This document shows, piece by piece, positions 36,193-43,391 of a DNA stretch of 64,000 nt. Source of the DNA: Flavobacteriales bacterium (GTDB lineage Bacteria > Bacteroidota > Bacteroidia > Flavobacteriales_F > PHOS-HE28). A program made the position numbers and the translations under genes. Below the pieces are notes generated by a model. It did no database searches, was not told the DNA's origin, and saw only the letters and a program-made list of their open reading frames with translations. The stretch lies in the NCBI GenBank assembly GCA_016703005.1, contig JADJCX010000033.1, positions 1 to 64,000 of the forward strand. The letters are read 5' to 3'. How positions within the stretch are numbered: the first letter of the stretch is position 1; every line of letters starts with the position of its first letter.

Positions 36193-36966
36193 ATGGATCA
36201 ACGCCCCCTCATTCTGGTCACCAACGACGATGGTATCACCGCCAATGGGATCCGCACCCTCGCGGAAGAAATGAAAGCCTTCGGTCTGGTGCTGGTGGTG
36301 GCACCTGACAAACCGCAAAGTGCAATGGGCCATGCCATCACCATTCACCACTACCTGCGCCTGCAGAAGCTGGACCTTATGGAAGGGGTGGAGGCCTATG
36401 CGTGCAGCGGCACACCGGTGGATTGTGTGAAGTTGGCCATCTACGAAGTGATCAAGGGCAAGCCAGCGTTGCTCGTCAGTGGGATCAACCACGGTAGCAA
36501 CATCAGCATTAATGTGCTGTACAGCGGCACCATGAGCGCAGCGGTGGAGGGCGCACTGGAAGGCATCCCGAGCATTGGCTTTTCGCTGATGGACCACGAC
36601 ATCGACGCCGACTTCAGTCTTGTTCGGCCCATTGTTCGCAGCGTAACGGCCAACGTTCTCAAGAACGGTATTCCCAAAGGCGCCTGCCTCAACGTGAACG
36701 TGCCGAAGGCGAGCGGCGAAGCGCTGAAGGGCGTGCGCATCTGTCGCCAAGCTTGGGGCAATTGGGAGGATGATTTCGAAACGCGCCGCGACCCGATGGG
36801 AAAGGACTACTACTGGATGAGAGGCCGCTTCAAGGACCTGGACCACGGCGAGGACACCGATGTGTGGGCCGTGCACAATGGCTACGCCAGCGTGGTGCCT
36901 GTGCAGTTCGACATGACGGCGCACCACGCGATCGCCGAACTGAATACTTGGGATCATGCGCATTGA
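36193..36966 (+). CDS. surE: 5'/3'-nucleotidase SurE
   Basis: 257 residues. SurE is a metal-dependent phosphatase that removes phosphate from nucleotides and polyphosphate and supports stationary-phase survival. The signature LVTNDDGITANGIRTLAE opens the protein with the metal-binding Asp-Asp; SGTPVDCVKLAIYEVI and LVSGINHGSNISINVLYSGTMSAAVEG follow, with the Asn of GINHG also binding metal. The end VWAVHNGYASVVPVQFDMTAH is typical of SurE. It overlaps the next gene by 11 bases, which in turn overlaps lpxB, forming an operon seen in other Bacteroidota. Confidence 0.97.
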   Translation: MDQRPLILVTNDDGITANGIRTLAEEMKAFGLVLVVAPDKPQSAMGHAITIHHYLRLQKLDLMEGVEAYACSGTPVDCVKLAIYEVIKGKPALLVSGINHGSNISINVLYSGTMSAAVEGALEGIPSIGFSLMDHDIDADFSLVRPIVRSVTANVLKNGIPKGACLNVNVPKASGEALKGVRICRQAWGNWEDDFETRRDPMGKDYYWMRGRFKDLDHGEDTDVWAVHNGYASVVPVQFDMTAHHAIAELNTWDHAH

Positions 36967-37285
36967 TCGCTTCGGTATCGGTGTGGTGCTCGGGCTCATC
37001 TTCCCGGTCTTCGGGTTCTTCGGTTATGGGCTCATCTACACAACGGGTATCCGACCGCACCATGACATGCACTGGTTCGTCCACGACCTGTTCCTAGGAT
37101 CCAGTGAGTACCGTACACGGATCGTTTCGTTGAGCCTTATCGCCGACGCCTTTCTCTTCTTCGCCTTCGACCGCTTCGGCTATCACAAGGCCATGCGCGG
37201 GGTCATTACCGCGATGATCGCCTACGGGTTGTACATCGTACCGGTGATCGCCTACGAGGAACTCAGCAAGTTCGGATGGATATGA
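36956..37285 (+). CDS. Small membrane protein between surE and lpxB
   Basis: 109 residues with a first helix within FGIGVVLGLIFPVFGFFGYGLIYTTG, a second within IVSLSLIADAFLFFAFDRFG and a third within AMRGVITAMIAYGLYIVPVI. It overlaps surE by 11 bases and lpxB by 10, which implies tight co-translation. I know small hypothetical proteins at this place in several Bacteroidota, but no function has been shown. Its position suggests a link with envelope or lipid A synthesis. Confidence 0.75.
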   Translation: MRIDRFGIGVVLGLIFPVFGFFGYGLIYTTGIRPHHDMHWFVHDLFLGSSEYRTRIVSLSLIADAFLFFAFDRFGYHKAMRGVITAMIAYGLYIVPVIAYEELSKFGWI

Positions 37286-38385
37286 GCCCGAAGCGCCTCT
37301 ATGTGATCGCAGGTGAAGCCAGTGGCGATCTGCACGGCGCCAACTTCCTGAAAGCACTGCGCGCGAAGGATCCCACCATCGCTGTGCGGGCATGGGGTGG
37401 TGACCGCATGTCGGCCGAGGGGGCGCACATTGTGAAGCACTACCGCGAATTGGCATTCATGGGTTTCGCGGAAGTGGTGCTGAACCTGCGCACCATCCTG
37501 CGCAACATCGCCTTCTGCAAAGTGGACATTGCGTCATGGAAGCCCGATGCCATCGTGCTCATCGACTATCCCGGCTTCAACCTCCGCATTGCCGAATGGG
37601 CGCACGAGCATGGGGTCAAGGTGCTCTATTACATCAGCCCACAGATCTGGGCGTGGAAGAAGGGCCGCGTACACAAGATCAAAAAGGTGGTGGATCGCAT
37701 GTTCGCCATACTGCCCTTCGAGAAGGCGTTCTACGCCAACTATGGAATGGATGTGGAGTTCGTCGGGCATCCGTTGTTGGATGAGATCGCGGCCAGTGGA
37801 ACGTCGAAGCCGCGTTCGCAGGAGCATATTGCATTACTCCCCGGCAGCCGTCGTCAGGAGATCGCTGTGATGCTGCCGGCGATGTTGGCCGTTGCCAAGA
37901 ACTTCACCAAGTACCGCTTTGTGGTTGCAGCCGCACCAAGCGTGCCGCGCAGTTTTTATGAGGAGATGATGAAAGGCTCCAATGCGCAACTGGTCGTGGG
38001 CGACACGTACGGCGTGCTGCGGAAGTCGAAGGCAGCCTTGGTCACCAGTGGCACCGCCACATTGGAGACGGCCCTGTTCGGCGTTCCCATGGCAGTATGT
38101 TACAAAGGCAGCGCGTTGAACGTATGGTTGGCCAAGCGGTTGGTGAAGGTGAAGTACATCAGCTTGGTGAACCTCATCATGGACGAACCCGTGGTGCGCG
38201 AACTCATTCAGGAGGAAATGAACGAGCGGATGCTGAGCAGCGAACTGAACGCCCTGCTGCACGATGCCGAGTATCGTTCGACCCAGGAAAAGCACTTGGC
38301 CGACCTGCTGCATGTGCTCGGTGGCCCGGGTGCATCGGCCCGAGTTGCCGATGGCGTGTGGAAAAGTCTGAACAGCCGCGCCTGA
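37276..38385 (+). CDS. lpxB: Lipid-A-disaccharide synthase
   Basis: 369 residues. LpxB joins UDP-2,3-diacylglucosamine and lipid X in the fifth step of lipid A assembly, on the inner face of the inner membrane. Motifs: YVIAGEASGDLHGANFL at the start, VRAWGGDRMSAEGAHIV, ELAFMGFAEVVLNL, VLIDYPGFNLRIAEWA, YYISPQIWAWKKGRVHKIKK, and the substrate site ALLPGSRRQEIAVMLP with SGTATLETALFGVPMAVCYK. ATG 37276 overlaps the upstream membrane gene; an alternative ATG two codons later is equally possible. Confidence 0.97.
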   Translation: MDMSPKRLYVIAGEASGDLHGANFLKALRAKDPTIAVRAWGGDRMSAEGAHIVKHYRELAFMGFAEVVLNLRTILRNIAFCKVDIASWKPDAIVLIDYPGFNLRIAEWAHEHGVKVLYYISPQIWAWKKGRVHKIKKVVDRMFAILPFEKAFYANYGMDVEFVGHPLLDEIAASGTSKPRSQEHIALLPGSRRQEIAVMLPAMLAVAKNFTKYRFVVAAAPSVPRSFYEEMMKGSNAQLVVGDTYGVLRKSKAALVTSGTATLETALFGVPMAVCYKGSALNVWLAKRLVKVKYISLVNLIMDEPVVRELIQEEMNERMLSSELNALLHDAEYRSTQEKHLADLLHVLGGPGASARVADGVWKSLNSRA

Positions 38386-38404
38386 TGGCCCATAGGGCGG
38401 CCGG

Positions 38405-38414
38405 TAGTTTCGCC
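38405..38414 (+). promoter_or_regulatory. Putative -7 element for the SpoIID-like gene
   Basis: TAGTTTCGCC ends 6 bases before ATG 38421. A transcript from it would be nearly leaderless. Confidence 0.45.
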
Positions 38415-38420
38415 GCCGTC

Positions 38421-39644
38421 ATGACAAGGGCCTTTGTTTCCTACTTCGTAACACTGCTTTGCGCAACGGCGCTGGCCCAAACGCGCACAGTGCATGTGGG
38501 AATTCTCCGCGATCGGCAGGTTGATGGGATCGTTGTGCTGAGCGCCGGTGGCGGGTACAACATCATGGCCGACGGCAAGAAGGTGGGCGAACTGCTCAGC
38601 AACGATGGCTTGCGCGTGTCCACAGCCGGCGGAAAGCTGCAGGCAAAATCGCTCGCTGCGAGTTTCACCGCGGGCTACATCGAACTGATCCAGAAGGTCC
38701 CCCTCAGCGCGTTCCGGCTCAAAGTGCTCGATAGCAAGATGGCCGAACGTACCTACCCCGGTCACCTGCGTATCGATCGGAACGGGGTGCGCCTGCAACT
38801 CACCAACCACGCCAGCATGGAGGACTACACAGCAGGGGTGATCCAGAGCGAAGCCGGCAAGGACCACAATGCGGAGTACTACAAGTTGCAGGCGGTGGCA
38901 TGCCGCACCTACGCGCTCACCAACGCGCGCAAGCACCTGCCGGAAGGCTTCGAGATCTGCGATGAAGTGCATTGCCAGGTGTACCGTGGCAGAACTTCCA
39001 ACCCCGACATCCTTGCAGCGGTGGCGGCCACTGAGGATATGGTGCTGGTGGATGCGCGCATCAAACTCATCCATGCCACCTTCCACAGCAATTGCGGCGG
39101 CGAAACGCTGAACGCCGAAGATGTGTGGAGCAAGTCCGAACCCTACCTGCGCGCCGTGGTCGACAGCTTTTGTATGCAGGAGCCGCACGCCGTGTGGACC
39201 CGCACCATTGGCAAGGCCGACTGGCTCGCGTACCTGAACAAGAAGTGGAAGGTGAACACCACCGACACTAATGCCATCGCATCGGCCCTCAACATGGAAC
39301 CCAACCGGCGCAACCTCTACCTGCCCAATGTGCAACCCGCCGTTCCGTTGGAAGATGTGCGCCACGACTGGAAACTGAACAGCGGCTACTTCGCCATTCA
39401 CACCATCGGCGAGAACGTGGTCTTGGAAGGTCGCGGGTTCGGTCATGGCGTTGGGTTGTGCCAAGAAGGCGCCATGCACATGGCCCGCACCGGCATGAGC
39501 TACACCGACATCCTGCACCACTACTTCACTGATGTACACCTCGTCGACCTCAGCGCCATCGACTTCTTCCGTGATGAGAATGCAGTACAAGAGAAGCCGG
39601 CTACCGGTGCCTCGCCAGCTACATTCGAAGGCGGTGGCAATTGA
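38421..39644 (+). CDS. SpoIID/LytB domain protein
   Basis: 407 residues from ATG 38421 with signal MTRAFVSYFVTLLCATALAQ. The SpoIID region is clear: NHASMEDYTAGVIQSEAGKDHNAEYYKLQAVACRTYAL with the catalytic Glu of QSEAG, then HCQVYRG, HSNCGGETLNAEDVW and, near the end, VVLEGRGFGHGVGLCQEGAMHMA. SpoIID enzymes trim peptidoglycan glycan strands lacking stem peptides; in non-sporulating Bacteroidota the target is presumed to be the wall. It stands 35 bases after lpxB, a frequent neighbour in the phylum. The N-terminal 110 residues resemble an SH3-like or amidase-enhancer segment. Confidence 0.9.
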   Translation: MTRAFVSYFVTLLCATALAQTRTVHVGILRDRQVDGIVVLSAGGGYNIMADGKKVGELLSNDGLRVSTAGGKLQAKSLAASFTAGYIELIQKVPLSAFRLKVLDSKMAERTYPGHLRIDRNGVRLQLTNHASMEDYTAGVIQSEAGKDHNAEYYKLQAVACRTYALTNARKHLPEGFEICDEVHCQVYRGRTSNPDILAAVAATEDMVLVDARIKLIHATFHSNCGGETLNAEDVWSKSEPYLRAVVDSFCMQEPHAVWTRTIGKADWLAYLNKKWKVNTTDTNAIASALNMEPNRRNLYLPNVQPAVPLEDVRHDWKLNSGYFAIHTIGENVVLEGRGFGHGVGLCQEGAMHMARTGMSYTDILHHYFTDVHLVDLSAIDFFRDENAVQEKPATGASPATFEGGGN

Positions 39645-39693
39645 CCGTTGATCCTTCGAGCGGTTGTGATGTGCGCCGCGCCCTAACCACGCC

Positions 39694-39735
39694 AGCACAT
39701 CCACCACATCTTCACATCCGCCACATCTCCACATC
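39694..39735 (+). repeat. CACATC-type degenerate tandem repeat before the RlmI-like gene
   Basis: CACATC occurs five times in 42 bases at 8-9 base intervals (for example CCACATCTTCACATCCGCCA), ending 11 bases before the ATG at 39747. Same word as the repeats upstream of ridA and surE, in the same sense orientation. Confidence 0.85.
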
Positions 39736-39746
39736 GTTCTCCTCCC

Positions 39747-40940
39747 ATGCCCGCACGCATCTTCATCACCGATCCGCACCGCCGGGTATCAGGCGGCCAT
39801 CCGTGGATCTTCGATAGCCAGGTGCTGCGCAGCGAGGGCGACTTCGAGGCAGGCGATGTGGTGGAGGTCATCGACGTCAAGAAAGGCCCCGTCGGCCTCG
39901 GCTTCATCAACCCCAAAAGCCTCATCCGCGTTCGCCTGCTCACGCGCAACATGCAAGTGCAAGTGGATGAAGGCTTCATCCGCCATCGTATCCGCGCCGC
40001 GTGGGCGCACCGCCAGCGCATGGGCTACACCGGTAGCTGCCGGGTGGTCTTCGGCGAGAGCGACGGACTGCCCGCCCTTATCGTGGACAAGTTCAACGAT
40101 GCCGATGCACCGGGCGAGTGCGTGCTGTCCATACAAACCCTCGCGCTCGGCATGGAGCGCTGGAAAGAGATCATCGCCGACGAACTCCGCGCCCTCTTCG
40201 ATCCACGCGGCATCTACGAGCGCAACGACGTGGCCATCCGCGAAAAGGAAGGCCTCGCCCAGCACAAAGGCCCCCTCGGCCCCGACTTCCCCACGCAACT
40301 CGTCATCAACGAGAACGGCTTGCGCATGCACGTGGACATTGCCACCGGGCAGAAGACCGGCCACTTCCTCGACCAGGTGCGCAACCACGCCGCCATCGCA
40401 CCCATCGCCCAAGACGCCCGTGTGCTCGATTGTTTCACTCACACAGGAGGATTCGCACTGCACGCTGCCCACTACGGCGCGCGCGAAGTGCTGGGGCTCG
40501 ACATCAGCGAAGAGGCCGTTGCACTGGCCACGCACAACGCGCAGCTCAACAACATCGCTGATCGCTGCACCTTCCAAGCCGCTAACGTCTTCGACTTCCT
40601 TACCAATGCCAGCCGCAACAACAAGCTGTGGGATGTGATCGTGCTGGACCCGCCCGCCTTCGCCAAAAGCAAGAGCGCTTTGGAGAATGCCACGCGCGGC
40701 TACAAGGAGATCAATTTGCGCGCCCTCAAGTGCCTGCATACGGGCGGGTTCCTGGTTACCTGCTCGTGCTCCTTCCACATGGCCCCCGAACTCTTCCGCA
40801 AAACCATTGCCGATGCCGCCGCCGATGCCGGCAAGCAACTGCGCGAAGTGTACACCGGCAGCCAGCCACCCGACCACCCCGTGCTCTGGGGCGTGCCGGA
40901 GACGCATTACCTCAAGTGCCACATTTTGCAGGTGGTGTAG
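39747..40940 (+). CDS. rlmI: RlmI-like class I SAM rRNA cytosine methyltransferase
   Basis: 397 residues. An N-terminal PUA domain (residues 1-75, RRVSGGHPWIFDSQVLRSEG) precedes an EEHEE-like domain (RVVFGESDGLPALIVDKFND) and the SAM-binding core (VLDCFTHTGGFALHAAHYGAREV with acidic LGLDISEEAV). The catalytic DPPAFAKSKSALENATRGYKEI and the second SCSFHMAPELF with the catalytic Cys motif complete it. In E. coli the enzyme makes m5C1962 of 23S rRNA. Length matches. It follows the CACATC repeat; the stop is 41 bases before a strong palindrome. Confidence 0.9.
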   Translation: MPARIFITDPHRRVSGGHPWIFDSQVLRSEGDFEAGDVVEVIDVKKGPVGLGFINPKSLIRVRLLTRNMQVQVDEGFIRHRIRAAWAHRQRMGYTGSCRVVFGESDGLPALIVDKFNDADAPGECVLSIQTLALGMERWKEIIADELRALFDPRGIYERNDVAIREKEGLAQHKGPLGPDFPTQLVINENGLRMHVDIATGQKTGHFLDQVRNHAAIAPIAQDARVLDCFTHTGGFALHAAHYGAREVLGLDISEEAVALATHNAQLNNIADRCTFQAANVFDFLTNASRNNKLWDVIVLDPPAFAKSKSALENATRGYKEINLRALKCLHTGGFLVTCSCSFHMAPELFRKTIADAAADAGKQLREVYTGSQPPDHPVLWGVPETHYLKCHILQVV

Positions 40941-40981
40941 GGGTCGAGGCGCACTATAGTTGACCCAGAAGGAAACGGGGT

Positions 40982-41003
40982 AGCGCCCCAAGCTTGAGGC
41001 GCT
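40982..41003. other. Near-perfect 22-base palindrome after the RlmI-like gene
   Basis: AGCGCC and GGCGCT flank CCAAGCTTGA; all but one pair match. No T-run follows, so it may be a weak terminator or a protein-binding site. The next 150 bases to the terminator at 41152 show no ORF I can support. Confidence 0.4.
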
Positions 41004-41151
41004 CGCGGGATATCGGAGCGTAGGCGCTGCGTAAGGAGAGCGAGGGCAGTACCGTAGCTCATCATTGTTGAGCACACACAACCTGTGCCGCTAGGTATGT
41101 CCCGCTTAGTTGTTCAAGTGTCAGGGACTTTCCATAGCAGAAGGATCCAAG

Positions 41152-41181
41152 AAAAAAATACCCGGGATCGGGTATTTTTTT
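41152..41181 (+). terminator. Bidirectional terminator before comEC
   Basis: AAAAAAATACCCG pairs with CGGGTATTTTTTT around GATC, giving A-run and T-run on opposite sides. It ends the RlmI-like transcription unit and isolates comEC. Confidence 0.9.
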
Positions 41182-41197
41182 GTGGGTAGCACCCAGC

Positions 41198-41207
41198 TAC
41201 GTTCGTA
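41198..41207 (+). promoter_or_regulatory. Putative -7 element for comEC
   Basis: TACGTTCGTA matches TAnnTTCG, ending 9 bases before ATG 41217. Confidence 0.4.
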
Positions 41208-41216
41208 GCAGCTGCC

Positions 41217-43331
41217 ATGAGCAACGACCCTTGGAGCGATGTGGTTCGAGCCCCAGGGCTTCGAGCGGTGCTGCCTTTCATCGGAGGGCTGGTGGTTGCT
41301 CGGCTTGGCGCCCCGGATCCGGCTACAGCATGGGCCTTGTGTTCGGGCGCATTCGTTGTCTTCGCGGCGATGGCCGTTCGACGCACGCAGTACAAGTGGC
41401 GATGGGTAAGCGGTGTAGCCTTCCTCTTGTTCTCGCTCAGTTTCGGTGTTCTTTTTCAAACCATGAGGGCACCGTCCAACCACCCGCATCGTCTGGTGGT
41501 GGATGCAGATCAACGCCGCGCATTGCTGGTGGAAGTCTCGGAGGTCACCGGAATTTCGCCCAAGGTGGTGCGTTGCCGCGCCGAGGCCTTGGGATGGGTG
41601 GACAGCACCGGCAGTGCAGTTGCACGCGGTGGCGTGCTACTGATGATCCGCAGGGACAGTGTCGCAACAACGCTCCGGGCCGGTGATCGGTTGGTGTTGC
41701 GCGCCCCGGTGAACGGGATCGACCGCGTGGCTGATCCCGGTGGATTCGATAGGGCGCAATGGGCCGCGTCGCAGGGTATTTTCCATGAGGCTTTCGTTGA
41801 AAGTGGGAATTGGCTGAGGATCGGGCATGAGCCACAGCTCGCCGGGCTGTTCAATGAATGGCGCGCGAACGTTTCCGGATGGTTCGATTCGCTGGACCTC
41901 GCTCCCACGGAAAAGGGCTTGGTGAAAGCGCTGGTGCTCGGGGTGCGCAACGATATCGATATGGAGCAGCGCGATGCATTCGCTAAAAGCGGCACCATGC
42001 ACGTGCTCGCGGTCAGTGGCATGCACGTGGGCCTCATCTATTGGATCCTTATGCAATTGATGGGATGGTGGGGAAAGAAGTGGTGGGCACGGGTTACTCG
42101 CGGGGTATTGATAGTCGCTTCACTGTGGGCCTTCTCGGGTGTGGCCGGTGGCTCACCGAGCATTGTCCGTGCGGCGCTCATGTTCTCGGTGTTCACTGTG
42201 GCGGAGGTGTGCGGCCGCCCCAACGAACCGCTGAACAGCCTCAGTGTGGCTGCGTTCGTGCTGCTGCTCTGGGATCCATCAATGATCATCCAACTCAGTT
42301 TCCTGCTTTCGTTCATGGCGGTGTTGGGCATCATCCTGTTCTACAAGCCGTTCATGCGACTGTGGTCCCCACCCAACGCGGTGCTTCACTTCATGTGGTC
42401 GGCAGCGTGCGTTACCATGGCCGCACAGTTGATGACAACGCCACTTTCGTTGTGGGCATTCGGTGCATTCCCGACATGGTTCCTGCCCGCGAATCTCATC
42501 GTTGTAACGGCGAGCACGGGTGCTGTCATCGTGGGTATTGCCGCGCTTATCCTCGGACATGTCCCATGGATCGGCGATGCGGTGGAGTGGCTGCTCTCCA
42601 AGTTGCTCTGGGTCATGGGCGAGGGAGCGCAGTGGTTCGGTGAGCTACCGGGCTCGTACCCCGCAGTGCGGATGGATACAACGCAATGCGTGTTGATGTA
42701 TGGGTTGATCCTCATCCTTTCCGCGATCGTCGCTTGGCGCTGGTGGAGGCTGAAGTGGTTGCTCGCGTTGTCGGTGGGCGCGCTCTTGTTCACGTGGCAC
42801 ACCAGACTCCGTTCGACAGCTGGTCAACGTGCATTCGTGGTGTACGACTATCGCGATGGGGTATTGGCAGGCATGGTGCACGGGAGGGAATTGGTCGTGT
42901 TGGCGGATAGTGCGAACGCCCGGGACGGCTACGCCCGCAGGCGCGTCGAGGCGCACGCACGCAAGTGGGGTCTCGGGTCGACCATGGAATTGGCACCGTC
43001 CATGATGCACGAGCCGCGCACAGGGTCCACGGGAAGTACTGTTCATGGACTTGGCCTCTGGGCGAATGATGCGCTCTGCGTCCGCTTTCTTCGTTCGGGG
43101 AGCGAAGTGCACGGGCGATCGATGAACAGCTCGGGTCTGGACGCGGTTGTGCTGCAAGGGCCAGGGCGGTTCGATATCGATGCGATCGCATCGGCGCATC
43201 ATCCGCAGCGTGTGGTTCTGGCACCAGACATGGAGCTGTCCAGTCTGCGGTATGTGCGCCGTTGGTGCGAAGACCATGATGTCTATTGTCATGATATCAG
43301 AAGGCAAGGAGCCTTCATCTTGGAACGTTGA
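41217..43331 (+). CDS. comEC: ComEC/Rec2 competence membrane channel
   Basis: 704 residues. ComEC moves single-stranded DNA across the inner membrane in natural transformation. Residues 1-90 hold two to three helices, then a DUF4131-type OB-fold (VEVSEVTGISPKVVRCRAEA). The Competence domain follows with GLVKALVLGVRNDID, FAKSGTMHVLAVSGMHVGLI and a series of about eight helices (SPSIVRAALMFSVFTVAEV, SMIIQLSFLLSFMAVLGI). The last 190 residues occupy the place of the metallo-beta-lactamase domain but lack an HxHxDH motif, which is common in Bacteroidota ComEC. Intact, flanked by terminators on both sides, so a single-gene unit. Confidence 0.93.
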   Translation: MSNDPWSDVVRAPGLRAVLPFIGGLVVARLGAPDPATAWALCSGAFVVFAAMAVRRTQYKWRWVSGVAFLLFSLSFGVLFQTMRAPSNHPHRLVVDADQRRALLVEVSEVTGISPKVVRCRAEALGWVDSTGSAVARGGVLLMIRRDSVATTLRAGDRLVLRAPVNGIDRVADPGGFDRAQWAASQGIFHEAFVESGNWLRIGHEPQLAGLFNEWRANVSGWFDSLDLAPTEKGLVKALVLGVRNDIDMEQRDAFAKSGTMHVLAVSGMHVGLIYWILMQLMGWWGKKWWARVTRGVLIVASLWAFSGVAGGSPSIVRAALMFSVFTVAEVCGRPNEPLNSLSVAAFVLLLWDPSMIIQLSFLLSFMAVLGIILFYKPFMRLWSPPNAVLHFMWSAACVTMAAQLMTTPLSLWAFGAFPTWFLPANLIVVTASTGAVIVGIAALILGHVPWIGDAVEWLLSKLLWVMGEGAQWFGELPGSYPAVRMDTTQCVLMYGLILILSAIVAWRWWRLKWLLALSVGALLFTWHTRLRSTAGQRAFVVYDYRDGVLAGMVHGRELVVLADSANARDGYARRRVEAHARKWGLGSTMELAPSMMHEPRTGSTGSTVHGLGLWANDALCVRFLRSGSEVHGRSMNSSGLDAVVLQGPGRFDIDAIASAHHPQRVVLAPDMELSSLRYVRRWCEDHDVYCHDIRRQGAFILER

Positions 43332-43344
43332 TCCTGCCCAAACA

Positions 43345-43372
43345 AAAAGCCCCGACGCAAGTCGGGGCTTTT
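43345..43372. terminator. Bidirectional terminator between comEC and the CotH-kinase gene
   Basis: AAAAGCCCCGAC pairs with GTCGGGGCTTTT around GCAA, in the gap between two convergent genes. Stem and flanking A/T runs suit both directions. Confidence 0.92.
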
Positions 43373-43391
43373 CAATGGAATGTCGGCGCGC

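Noticed and set aside
38208..39779. 523-residue minus-strand open frame
   Set aside because: Antisense to the end of lpxB and the SpoIID-like gene; no recognisable motif and no promoter or start evidence.
39789..41081. 430-residue minus-strand frame
   Set aside because: Antisense to the RlmI-like gene, which has all expected motifs.
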